From assembly GCA_002409785.1 (NCBI GenBank), contig DHOX01000073.1:53589-74555 (forward strand): a stretch of 20,967 nucleotides of DNA, written 5' to 3'. Positions 1 to 7,606 of the stretch are shown here, in pieces. Position 1 is the stretch's first letter. Each line of letters begins with the position of its first letter. Made by a program: the position numbers and the translations under genes. Under the pieces are notes generated by a model that was not told where the DNA came from, made no database searches, and was given only the letters and a program-made list of their open reading frames with translations. This DNA is from Prevotella sp. UBA5379. Its GTDB lineage: Bacteria > Bacteroidota > Bacteroidia > Bacteroidales > Bacteroidaceae.

Positions 1-159
1 AATACCCTGTCTGATATTCTGGTCTGTAATCGTACCATAAATCACCGGTACATAGGCAGAATCTGTCGTCGGTATCGTCGTATCTTCCACACACGAATCA
101 AGGAAAGCGGCAGATAGCAATACCATCATTGCCTTAAATACAAATATTCTTGCTTTCAT
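1..159 (-). CDS. Lipoprotein, likely DUF4249 family (partial, N-terminus only)
   Basis: An open frame of 53 codons begins with ATG at 159 and runs off the left edge, so only the N-terminus is visible. It starts with a basic residue pair and a hydrophobic stretch ending in LSAAFLDSC, which reads as a type II signal peptide with the lipidated Cys at about residue 23. The mature part soon reaches VPVIYGTITDQN. That resembles the opening strand of DUF4249 proteins, which typically begin with a 'V..G.ITD' segment. The gene starts 13 bases after the stop of the TonB-dependent receptor on the same strand, so the two are probably co-transcribed. Receptor/DUF4249 pairs are common in Bacteroidota, where the lipoprotein is thought to act at the outer membrane with the receptor; the substrate is unknown. 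The family call rests on about 30 mature residues and on context. Confidence 0.7.
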   Translation of the reverse strand, partial: MKARIFVFKAMMVLLSAAFLDSCVEDTTIPTTDSAYVPVIYGTITDQNIRQGI

Positions 160-172
160 CACTGGCTACGAT

Positions 173-2320
173 TCAGAAATTAAAATTATAGGTAATTGAA
201 GGAACGGCACCGAAAAGATAAATCATTTTAGCATGAGGGAATCCGTCATCCGTGTCCTGGTCGAAATACGTCATCCATGGATTCTTGTGCCAGTAGATGT
301 TGTATACCGAAAAGACCCACTCTCCATGACTCCATTTTTTAGATTTAGGATGAGGATGGTATGTAGCAGAAACATCCAGACGGTGGTATGGCTTCCTGCG
401 ATCGTTGTTACGTCCTGAATAGATCGGATAATACTCACCATTAATTTCAAAGCGTCCGGTAGGATAAGTTACCGGTGCTCCTGTCGCAAAAACCCATTCA
501 GCAGAAAAGTCCCATTTCTTATTCAACTGATATGAAGCAAGAACATTCACACTGTGTGTTTTGTCTGAAGGAGCCAGATAGGTTTTCCCATTATTAATTC
601 CGGGAATGGTCCGCTCAGTACGAGCCAGGGTGTAGTTTACAAAACCGGTGAGACGACCCGTATTCTTTTTCACCATCAGTTCTACGCCACACGATTTCCC
701 TGTTCCTGTACGAACTTCACCATCAAGTTTCTCATTGAAGAGCAATTGTGCATTATCCTTGAAGTCAATTACATTTCTCATCTTCTTATAGTACACCTCT
801 GCAGAAGTTTCTATCGCATTATGATGGAAATTCCGGAAATAACCGAGAGAATAGAGATCCGCCTCTTGTGGCTTGATATTCGGACTAGCGGGGAACCATA
901 GATCAAAAGGTGAACCAGAATCCGAATTATTAGCCATCTGCAAGAACTGTACATTATGAGAGAAACATGCTTTCAATGAAGATTTCTCATCTAACAGATA
1001 TACCGCACTGGCTCTCAACTCAGGACGTATATAAGTATGGTATATCTTTCCATTCCCATAAACATGGAATCCTGTGGCCTGATAATTCTGATCATAGTTA
1101 TAAACGATCCCTTTGCCGATATTCCTGAAAGCCGTAAACCGGGCGCCATAATTCAAAGAAAGATGCCGGTTGACCGTTTGCTCCAGTCCTATATACACAT
1201 TATGTTCAAGGGCATAAGACCGCTGCATCCGGAAATCAGGGTATCCCGGGCGCTTGATCAATGCGGGATTTAACGAATGGAAGACAGAAGATGTCCCATA
1301 AGTCATCCTCAGTTTTTCTGAGAGCATGTAACTAAGATCCCAACGCAGTTCCAAGTCCTGAATATCGGACATCCAGTCTACCTTCGCCCCCGTAACAGTC
1401 CATACCAAATCATATTTATACCGGCTGTAATTCAAAGACAGTTTTGAGAACAAGTTATCAGAAAAGAGATGATTCCAACATCCTGAAATCAAAGAATTGC
1501 CATAACCGATCTTTCCAAAAGGTGCAATAAACCTGTCATAACCGTTATAAATGTTCAGATAAAACTTATCCTTTAAAGAAAAACGATGTGACATTTTTGC
1601 ATCAATATCATAAAAATAAAGATATTCATTCTTCTTTTCCGGATCAGACGACATCCTGAGAAACACATCTGCATAACTGCGTCTGGCGCTGACGAGCCAA
1701 GAAGTATTCTTTCCTAAAGGTCCCTCAACAGTAAGCCTGCTTGAAATCAGCCCCAGGCCCCCCGTCCCCGTTATCTTTTCCGGAGAATCATCTTTCAGTT
1801 TGACATCCAACAATGACGATAACCTCCCGCCATATTTTATAGGCAAGTCACCCTTATACAGATCAGCACTTTCAACGGCATCATTATTGAATACGGAAAA
1901 GAAGCCAAACATGTGGGACGCATTATAGACATTCACATTATCGAGAAGGATAAGATTCTGGTCCATCGTTCCCCCCTGGACATTAAACCCGCAGCTCCCC
2001 TCCGACGGCACCTGCACCCCCGGCAACAATTGTATGGCTTTTATCACGTCCACCTCCCCCATCAACGCAGGGATTTTCTTGATCTCGTTTCCAGTAAGGC
2101 TCTGCAACCCGACGACAGTACCGGTCACATTGTTATCCTTTTTCTTTGACGAGACCACGACTTCTGAAATTACTACTTCTTTTGCATACTGTTTGTTATT
2201 TTTGATTTTCACCTTGCCAATAGAATCTATCACCGACTTTTCTTTCTGGGCATACAACATATGGGGAACGCCTACTAGCAACACACAATAAGAGGTTAAT
2301 GCCAATCTTTTAATGTTCAT
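173..2320 (-). CDS. TonB-dependent outer-membrane receptor
   Basis: This 715-residue protein begins with a Sec signal peptide (basic start, hydrophobic core, likely cut after LYA at about residue 24). A short linker follows, with a possible TonB-box-like VVISEVVVSS at about 49-58. The plug domain spans about 70-180 (GNEIKKIP, then VIKAIQLLPGV, VQGGTMDQNLILLDNVNVY and YKGDLPIKYGGRLSS). The rest, to residue 715, is a 22-strand-type barrel rich in aromatic alternation, ending in aromatic YNFNF as expected for BAM-recognised proteins. Such receptors import bulky ligands through the outer membrane using TonB-ExbBD energy. Many Bacteroidota relatives carry a carboxypeptidase-regulatory-like domain before the plug; here only about 45 residues sit there, so that domain appears to be missing. 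The likely partner is the DUF4249 lipoprotein 13 bases downstream. The substrate cannot be inferred. Start: ATG at 2320, the only one giving a signal peptide. Confidence 0.93.
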   Translation of the reverse strand: MNIKRLALTSYCVLLVGVPHMLYAQKEKSVIDSIGKVKIKNNKQYAKEVVISEVVVSSKKKDNNVTGTVVGLQSLTGNEIKKIPALMGEVDVIKAIQLLPGVQVPSEGSCGFNVQGGTMDQNLILLDNVNVYNASHMFGFFSVFNNDAVESADLYKGDLPIKYGGRLSSLLDVKLKDDSPEKITGTGGLGLISSRLTVEGPLGKNTSWLVSARRSYADVFLRMSSDPEKKNEYLYFYDIDAKMSHRFSLKDKFYLNIYNGYDRFIAPFGKIGYGNSLISGCWNHLFSDNLFSKLSLNYSRYKYDLVWTVTGAKVDWMSDIQDLELRWDLSYMLSEKLRMTYGTSSVFHSLNPALIKRPGYPDFRMQRSYALEHNVYIGLEQTVNRHLSLNYGARFTAFRNIGKGIVYNYDQNYQATGFHVYGNGKIYHTYIRPELRASAVYLLDEKSSLKACFSHNVQFLQMANNSDSGSPFDLWFPASPNIKPQEADLYSLGYFRNFHHNAIETSAEVYYKKMRNVIDFKDNAQLLFNEKLDGEVRTGTGKSCGVELMVKKNTGRLTGFVNYTLARTERTIPGINNGKTYLAPSDKTHSVNVLASYQLNKKWDFSAEWVFATGAPVTYPTGRFEINGEYYPIYSGRNNDRRKPYHRLDVSATYHPHPKSKKWSHGEWVFSVYNIYWHKNPWMTYFDQDTDDGFPHAKMIYLFGAVPSITYNFNF

Positions 2321-2922
2321 TCCTTAATATCACCAGAAGACTTGTTTACATTGATTCCTGCATTAACACCACATTTTTTATGCTGCGAATTTACAAACAA
2401 ATCACAACACAAAAGGAACATACTAAAAAACAACTTTTTCATTTTAAAAATTTAATTGTACTGAATCAACCGTACAAGTTTTGTCGAAATTCAACTTCAC
2501 GGACAAGAGTTATAAAAGTGACTAGCACCCTGATGATCTATTACCTTTATAAGGTCATCATAAAACCCAATCATTCGAAATACAGACACCTTGTATTCTA
2601 TAAACATAGAAAGACTGAAACTCCCCTATCTGTCCAAATCGTTTTTAATAAAAATAAACATTTGAATCTTTACTATTAACGATAAAGTCCTCAGCATATC
2701 GAGAATACATCCATCTTTAACCATAGCAGCTTGTATCATCAAGCCCAGTTCCTTCTGCCATTCCTGTCATGCCCCCCATAGCCTGTCAGTCGTTGTATAC
2801 AAAATCGTCATCCATCAGATTCAGGCAAAACAGAAACGCCACGGCTCCTGTTGATCAGCCATGGCGTTTTTGCCTGTCAAAGGTATGAATGGTCCTTTCA
2901 TCAAATATCTTCTCTTAAAAAA
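2321..2922. other. Gene-poor intergenic region upstream of the TonB receptor
   Basis: About 600 bases without a convincing gene. The stretch 2380-2690 is AT-rich and holds small hairpins, for example ACCTT/AAGGT near 2547-2559 nested inside TGATGA/TCATCA. A 99-codon plus-strand frame (2380-2679) has a low-complexity Lys/His/Tyr-rich translation typical of AT-rich non-coding DNA. The part next to the downstream operon (2822-2876) is a terminator hairpin, listed separately. The receptor promoter should lie here on the minus strand just above 2320, but I could not find a clear TAnnTTTG box. Confidence 0.6.
2822..2876 (-). terminator. Hairpin terminator of the sigma-factor operon
   Basis: A long inverted repeat lies about 45 bases past the stop of the last gene of the minus-strand operon. 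The arms AAACGCCACGGCT and AGCCATGGCGTTT pair along 13 positions around a 10-base loop, with one non-Watson-Crick position that is a G-U wobble on the minus-strand RNA. Outer AGGCAA/TTGCCT segments extend the stem. On the minus strand the arm is followed by the T-rich CTGTTTTG. The wobble being tolerated only in the minus-strand RNA fits termination in that direction. Confidence 0.75.
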
Positions 2923-3357
2923 TCATCTATCACCTCCCTGGAAGATAAATTTCCGGAATGACTGGCGATGAAACTCATCCTCTGCCCGGATAATCCGATA
3001 GACCTTCGTTGCCGGCAGCATCTTCAGGAATTTCTTATGATACAACTGCTGCAACTTCTTAATGTTCAAGTCTATCTCGTCACGTTGCTGAATAGCCTCT
3101 GTGCAGGCATGAGGATCATTACTGTTGATATGGCGATAAAAACGGAGCCGGTCAAAATAAACCCGCTCTTTCTCCTTCCATTCCCGGTAGACAGGAAAGA
3201 ATCTAGACGCTTCAAAAGGGGTCAGACCAGCCTTAGATACAATATATTGCTCCATCTCTGCCTGCCAGCGCTCAGGATTAAAACCATTATGACCAAAGAC
3301 AGACAGGGAAATTCCCATCAAAAAAACAAAAAGTACAAATAACTTTCTTTTCATCAT
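2923..3357 (-). CDS. Small exported helical protein, CpxP/Spy-like, in sigma-factor operon
   Basis: A 144-residue protein with an N-terminal signal peptide (MMKRK, hydrophobic core to about residue 20, likely cut near VFG-HN). The mature part is highly charged and predicted helical. It has the segment YIVSKAGLTPFEASRFFPVYREW at about 38-60, resembling the 'LT..E...F.P.Y' repeats seen in Bacteroidota relatives of CpxP/Spy periplasmic proteins, and a second helix pair rich in Lys/Arg. CpxP/Spy proteins bind misfolded envelope proteins and can damp stress signalling. By analogy it may be an effector or sensor for the sigma/anti-sigma pair; this is inference. Its ATG follows immediately after the anti-sigma stop, so translation is probably coupled. 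A second ATG one codon on is an equally possible start. Last gene of the operon, followed by a hairpin terminator. Confidence 0.8.
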   Translation of the reverse strand: MMKRKLFVLFVFLMGISLSVFGHNGFNPERWQAEMEQYIVSKAGLTPFEASRFFPVYREWKEKERVYFDRLRFYRHINSNDPHACTEAIQQRDEIDLNIKKLQQLYHKKFLKMLPATKVYRIIRAEDEFHRQSFRKFIFQGGDR

Positions 3358-3750
3358 CTAATGATTATTACCTTCTACAAGATCCGTATATATATCTTCA
3401 TTATCCATCATTGCATAATCGGCAGCCTGATCAACGGTGATCGACTGTGCAGGCTTCTGAGCGGTCTGTACCGGTCGTGCATCCTTTCTGGAGAAAATCA
3501 GATTGAGAGAGAAAACAGCGGCAAGGATACTTGCTGCTATCAGACTGGCACGCCAGATAAAATGCTTGCGCGCTGCCCTCCGCCTTGAAGAAAGAGAACA
3601 AACCATGGGCACAGGTTTGTTCTGTGCGGCCAGACGCGCCATCAAACGCCCGGAAAAATCATCAAAATAACCATCAGGCACCCTGAAAGGTTGCTTCTTA
3701 CCAAACTTTTTCTTAATGAACTCTTCCTTCTTATTCTTATTCATATTCAT
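3358..3750 (-). CDS. Putative anti-sigma factor, single-pass membrane protein
   Basis: A 130-residue protein with a cytoplasmic N-terminal part, one transmembrane helix at about 66-86, and a short acidic C-terminal tail ending in a NEDIYTDL-type motif. The cytoplasmic part contains PFRVPDGYFDDFSGRLMARL (21-40). The 'F.VP.GYF..F' signature recurs in small membrane proteins encoded right after ECF sigma genes in Bacteroidota. No classical ZAS/RsiW zinc motif or FecR domain is visible. Position between the sigma gene (43 bases upstream) and the CpxP-like gene (directly adjacent) supports a role in holding the sigma factor at the inner membrane. Function is inferred from context and topology, not from a proven family. 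ATG at 3750; a second in-frame ATG at 3744 is possible. Confidence 0.75.
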   Translation of the reverse strand: MNMNKNKKEEFIKKKFGKKQPFRVPDGYFDDFSGRLMARLAAQNKPVPMVCSLSSRRRAARKHFIWRASLIAASILAAVFSLNLIFSRKDARPVQTAQKPAQSITVDQAADYAMMDNEDIYTDLVEGNNH

Positions 3751-3793
3751 CTTCCCTTTCCTATTGAATTAGACGTGTATAGAAATGAAAAGT

Positions 3794-4339
3794 TTAATCA
3801 TTTAATTTCAAAAAACGAGTAATCTTCTGCACAGCCAGATGATAGCTTGCCTTAAGAGCCCCCTCCGAAGTATTCAAAATCTGACTCATCTCCGAATATT
3901 TCATATTGTCATAATAACGAAGATTAAACACAGTACGCTGAACCTCAGGCAACAAGGCTATTGCCTCCCGAAGTAAAGCTTCAGCCCTGCCCCCATCAAA
4001 ATAATCATCCGCAAGGAGCCGGTTAGCCACCATCTGATCCTCATCAGTACTGATGCCCGCAGCACTTTTCTTATGACGGAGAAAATCAAGAGCCTCATTG
4101 ATTGCAATACGGTAGATCCAAGTAGAAAGATTCGATTTGCCCTGAAACTGTGATAATTTCGACCAGATCTTAAGGAACGTATTCTGTAGGACATCATCGG
4201 TATCTTCATGGACCAAGACGATACGACGGACCTTCCAGTACAAAGGTTTGTTGTAAACTTGTACAAGTCGCTCAAATCCTTTTTTGAAAGTGGAAGGAGA
4301 TCCGAGCAAGCGTAAAATTTCTATGTCATCTTTATTCAC
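3794..4339 (-). CDS. RNA polymerase ECF sigma factor (sigma-70 family, RpoE-like)
   Basis: A 181-residue protein with the two ECF domains. Region 2 spans about 22-90 and includes EDTDDVLQNTFLKIWSKL and STWIYRIAINEALDFLR, the -10 and core-binding helices. Region 4 spans about 121-176 and includes LPEVQRTVFNLRY, then YSEMSQILNTSEGALKASYH, the helix-turn-helix that reads the -35 element. The start is GTG at 4339. It overlaps the TGA stop of the upstream transpeptidase gene by 4 bases (GTGA), and no ATG exists before region 2, so GTG is required. The overlap implies translational coupling. The downstream gene encodes its likely membrane anti-sigma. Probably directs transcription of an envelope-stress regulon; target promoters cannot be named from this window. 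Confidence 0.93.
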   Translation of the reverse strand: MNKDDIEILRLLGSPSTFKKGFERLVQVYNKPLYWKVRRIVLVHEDTDDVLQNTFLKIWSKLSQFQGKSNLSTWIYRIAINEALDFLRHKKSAAGISTDEDQMVANRLLADDYFDGGRAEALLREAIALLPEVQRTVFNLRYYDNMKYSEMSQILNTSEGALKASYHLAVQKITRFLKLND

Positions 4340-5925
4340 TGATAATTTTTTAAAAAATGCAGGATCACATGATCATAGCCATAAACATCATCATATTTTT
4401 CCAGATGTCCGTCTTTCTTCGGATAGAGTGTATAATAAGTGATATAAAGAGGAATGGCAGGTTCCACCTTTACCGAATTAACGAGCAGTTGACGGTTGAG
4501 GTGAGCGTCCTGCCGGTGATCTTCCTCATCCTGCCCCATCTGCCGGTGATCAAAAGGGTGTTGGAGAGAAGAAATGTCCGCCAACATGGAATAACGGATC
4601 TGACCGATCAGATGAGGATCTTTTTTGCTCAGAAGGAACACTGCCAGACCGAAAGGTTTCTGCACCCGGATACAACCATGGCTCACACCCCGATCTTCTC
4701 TCGAGAAAAATCCTCTTGAAGAAGTATCATGGATATAGATCGAGAAATTATTCCTGAACCGGAAGATGATCCTGCCCAGCGCATTTCCTTTCCCCCCTTC
4801 TTGGATGACAGCATAGTCAGGACTTAAAAGCATACTTCTGCTGGCATGGACGGGATTGACTCTTCCCCCACTTTTCCTCTCTTCTATAAAGAACCGCTTA
4901 TTTTCAAAGTAAGCCTCTTCGCCCGCATGCCGGGCAACACTTTTTTTGATAATACTCTTCGGAATGATCCACTGAGGATTAATGTCCATTCGATAGATCG
5001 AACTCACCAGCAAAGGGGTTTTGGTCTCTCTGGTCCCGCAGCCCATACGCATGGACAGGTCCTTATAACCATCCACAGCATCAAGTCTGAAGGAGGGGAT
5101 ATTCACGATCACATACTTTCTGTGACGTTGAGGATAGTCCTTTAAGCGCCAGCGGCACCTCTCCAGATTACACAGGATGAGCTCCCTGGCCTCTCTTGTC
5201 CGCGCCCTTTTGAGCAGATGCAACAGTCTGCTATAAAAAGGCCTCGTGGGCTGGATCTCCCGTAAAAAACCTGCAATACTATCCTGTCTCACTTTCCAGA
5301 GCGCCAGGGCATAGAATCGTTTCGTGGCATGTTCCATGGGGATATCAAAGAGTTGATGATACTTTACCGGAGAAGGTGTATCTGAAGACTGCCCGTCCAC
5401 AGCATCCAGATGATTGAACACATAGTCCGGGTTCATGAACCCGAAGCGCTGGCCGACGGCATAACGGAAATAACCCTTGGTCAAATTATATTCCAGCCGT
5501 CCCATGACCACATTGATATTGTTGACACGGTCAAAATGCAAATGGCGGATTCTGTATAAGTCCCGCTCGATCTGGCGGACGCGGAACTGGCGTGGGGAAA
5601 AGCCCATTCCCCTGACCGTTTTCAGCCAGGAAAGAAGGGTGTCAGCACGTGCGTCTACCCCGTGGCGGTCAATCCATATAAAAGTCCCCTTGTTCTGATA
5701 ATAATGACGTATCCAATAATCCGTAGTCAGGGAATCCTTATCGTATGCCATGCAACTGTCTATTTCAGACCGGATACGGAAAGAATTCTGGGCAAAAGTA
5801 TTTGATCTCAGCCCGGAAAAGGAATCAAGAGATATTCGTGTGTTCGGATTAGCTGCCTTATTTTCGCATGCAGAAAGACTACAAAACACACACAACAAGG
5901 GTCCAATAAACTTTAATAATTTCAA
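4336..5925 (-). CDS. L,D-transpeptidase lipoprotein, YkuD/YcbB type
   Basis: 529 residues. A lipoprotein signal peptide ends in CSLSAC (Cys about 20). A scaffold region follows at about 60-260 (including FRYAVGQRFGFMNPDYVFN), then the catalytic YkuD domain from about 265. The active-site signature is intact: His399 (IHDTSSRGFF), then VSHGCIR with His416, catalytic Cys418 and Arg420. The C-terminus has the YcbB-like 'ITYYTLYPKKDGHLEKYDDVYGYD'-type ending (about 492-515), preceded by a His/Asp/Gln-rich insert at about 460-480. No peptidoglycan-binding repeat is evident. The enzyme forms 3-3 peptidoglycan cross-links or attaches proteins to the wall. The start is TTG at 5925: an in-frame stop lies just upstream and no other start preserves the signal peptide. 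It is the first gene of the operon and overlaps the sigma-factor gene by 4 bases. Confidence 0.92.
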   Translation of the reverse strand: MKLLKFIGPLLCVFCSLSACENKAANPNTRISLDSFSGLRSNTFAQNSFRIRSEIDSCMAYDKDSLTTDYWIRHYYQNKGTFIWIDRHGVDARADTLLSWLKTVRGMGFSPRQFRVRQIERDLYRIRHLHFDRVNNINVVMGRLEYNLTKGYFRYAVGQRFGFMNPDYVFNHLDAVDGQSSDTPSPVKYHQLFDIPMEHATKRFYALALWKVRQDSIAGFLREIQPTRPFYSRLLHLLKRARTREARELILCNLERCRWRLKDYPQRHRKYVIVNIPSFRLDAVDGYKDLSMRMGCGTRETKTPLLVSSIYRMDINPQWIIPKSIIKKSVARHAGEEAYFENKRFFIEERKSGGRVNPVHASRSMLLSPDYAVIQEGGKGNALGRIIFRFRNNFSIYIHDTSSRGFFSREDRGVSHGCIRVQKPFGLAVFLLSKKDPHLIGQIRYSMLADISSLQHPFDHRQMGQDEEDHRQDAHLNRQLLVNSVKVEPAIPLYITYYTLYPKKDGHLEKYDDVYGYDHVILHFLKNYQ

Positions 5926-5971
5926 AATTGATAGAATTTGACAATCATTTGACGAACGGTCTCACCTCTCA

Positions 5972-6002
5972 TAAAGATAGAACACCTTTCCGGCAAGATC
6001 AA
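5972..6002 (-). promoter_or_regulatory. Possible promoter of the L,D-transpeptidase operon
   Basis: On the minus strand, TATCTTTA (5979-5972) matches the Bacteroidota -7 consensus TAnnTTTG at all fixed positions but the last. A TTG (6002-6000) lies 20 bases upstream as a partial -33 element. It sits about 46 bases above the TTG start codon in the 187-base gap after rnz. Match is imperfect. Confidence 0.35.
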
Positions 6003-6112
6003 GATAGATACTCTCCCCATTCGACTCATTCACTCCTTTTCACTCTGATTAAATTCTTGTATAAAGATATAACAGCACTCTATTCCCTTCTTCACAGCAG
6101 AATCTGGACCTG

Positions 6113-7036
6113 TTAAGGATTGTTAATATCGAAAGAGTCACCTTCATGGGTCAGACAACTATTTGGGAACACCTCTTTGGCTTCAGCGAGCATGACCTTT
6201 TCATCATCATACCGCGCGCTGTAATGTCCCAGCAATAATTTCCCTGCACCTGAGGCCCTGGCCACCAGTGCGGCCTGCTGGGCTGTACTGTGATAATATA
6301 ATCGGGCCCTTTCCTGATCTGCCTGGATATAAGTTGATTCATGATAGAGCAGGCTGACCCCGCTCACCTTCTTATACAACTCAGGCATATATTTTGTATC
6401 ACTGCAGTATGCATAAGAGCGGGGAAGATCAGCAGGTTCCACGAAGCAAGCATTCGGAATCACCTCCCCATCCTCTGCGGTCCAGTCAGCACCTAATTTG
6501 ATATTATTAATCTGGGAGACCGGCACATCGTAACAGTCGATCATATCCCGACGAATATGAGGAAGCGTAGGCTTCTCGCGGAACAGATAACCACAGCATG
6601 GTATACGATGGACCAGAGGAAGGGTCTCTACCGTCAGACTATGATCCTCATAGATGATTTTCTGGAGAGTAGTGTCTACAGGATGGAAACGTATTTGAAA
6701 ATTCAGCCCCTGACAGAAAAAGTCAATTTCCTTTTTCAATAGAGGGCCATAGTAAGCTGGTGCGTAAATATGCAAGTCCGCCGTCCTGCCGACCATCCCG
6801 AAAGTGCTGATCATCCCCAACAGTCCGAAACAGTGGTCTCCATGAAGATGAGAGATGAATACGGCTGATATTTTCGTAAACCTGATTTTATAACGACGCA
6901 ACTGACTTTGTGTGCCCTCTCCGCAGTCTATCATAAAGAGTTTACCCCGGATCTCTATAATCTGGGAAGAAGGGTGATGTTTCAGCGTAGGCATCGCCGA
7001 CCCACACCCCATGATATGTATTCTGAATGGTTCCAA
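6113..7036 (-). CDS. rnz: Ribonuclease Z (tRNA 3'-processing endonuclease)
   Basis: 307 residues, the usual length for bacterial RNase Z. It cleaves the 3' trailer of tRNA precursors. The metallo-beta-lactamase core is complete: GCGSAMPT near the start, FMIDCGEGTQ (34-43), the zinc motif SHLHGDH with His63, His65, Asp67 and His68, a later His in LVHRIPCCGY, Asp in YCSDTKY, the HEST segment, and the final His in LLGHYSARY. The start is TTG at 7036, giving MEPFRIHIMGCG; this first strand is conserved in the family, so the next ATG (at IMG) would be too short. It lies three bases after the stop of the lipocalin-like gene, so it is the last gene of the mazG operon. Relevant to the two tRNA-Arg genes in this window, whose CCA is not encoded. 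Confidence 0.95.
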   Translation of the reverse strand: MEPFRIHIMGCGSAMPTLKHHPSSQIIEIRGKLFMIDCGEGTQSQLRRYKIRFTKISAVFISHLHGDHCFGLLGMISTFGMVGRTADLHIYAPAYYGPLLKKEIDFFCQGLNFQIRFHPVDTTLQKIIYEDHSLTVETLPLVHRIPCCGYLFREKPTLPHIRRDMIDCYDVPVSQINNIKLGADWTAEDGEVIPNACFVEPADLPRSYAYCSDTKYMPELYKKVSGVSLLYHESTYIQADQERARLYYHSTAQQAALVARASGAGKLLLGHYSARYDDEKVMLAEAKEVFPNSCLTHEGDSFDINNP

Positions 7037-7039
7037 TCT

Positions 7040-7606
7040 CTATTTCTGACGCTTAAAGGCAAAGATGCCCGCATGATTTTCAAGGTAGAGGCTGTCAGCA
7101 CCCAGATTGTCTATCGTAAACGTATCCCTGCTCAAGACTAATTTTCCATTATAAATTTTCCACGAGGTCCAAGGATGAGTTTCCGCCTTGACATAATTCT
7201 TTACGGTTCCCCCCTCAAGAATTTCAAAGTTCTTATCAATACTTGTCCATTTGCCCATCAATGCCGTAAGATTGATCACATTAGTTGCTATACAGTCGCC
7301 ATTCCCCTTGTGTCCGATGACAGCCATACGATCACCCACGAACAGTCCACCTTTGACCACGGGTTCTGTCTCATCCTCATCAATCAGATAATTAATGGTA
7401 TCCCCTGCATCTGTAATCAATTCTATGGTATGCATTGCAGTCCCATCACCGCACACCCCATATATAGTAGAATCGGATCCGCCGGCAGTAGCAGAATCTT
7501 CTGTCTTTGCAGAGTCAGAATGGTGTGCCTGCCTATGGTTCTTACAGCCTGCAATGATTAAGACACTGATAAGTGCAATACTCATCAAAAGAATATTTTT
7601 CTTCAT
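7040..7606 (-). CDS. Lipocalin-like lipoprotein of unknown function
   Basis: 188 residues with a clear lipoprotein signal (LIIAGC, Cys21), then a polar Ser/His/Asp linker to about residue 47. Two small beta-rich regions follow: about 48-108 (IYGVCGDGTAMHTIELIT and later FVGDRMAVIGHKG) and about 115-188 (LMGKWTSI, WTSWKIYNGKLVLSRD, DTFTIDNLGADSLYLEN). The 'GKW ... W.i.ngkLvL ... f.I..l..dsL.L' pattern is that of the short lipocalin-like proteins common in Bacteroidota. Ligand and role unknown. Its ATG overlaps the mazG stop (ATGA), and rnz begins three bases after its stop, so all three are translated from one message. Why a surface or periplasmic lipoprotein sits between two cytosolic enzymes is not obvious. 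Confidence 0.8.
   Translation of the reverse strand: MKKNILLMSIALISVLIIAGCKNHRQAHHSDSAKTEDSATAGGSDSTIYGVCGDGTAMHTIELITDAGDTINYLIDEDETEPVVKGGLFVGDRMAVIGHKGNGDCIATNVINLTALMGKWTSIDKNFEILEGGTVKNYVKAETHPWTSWKIYNGKLVLSRDTFTIDNLGADSLYLENHAGIFAFKRQK

Noticed and set aside
2380..2679. 99-codon plus-strand ORF in the 2321-2922 gap
   Set aside because: AT-rich, low-complexity Lys/His/Tyr translation, no recognisable motif, no promoter or coding-like composition.
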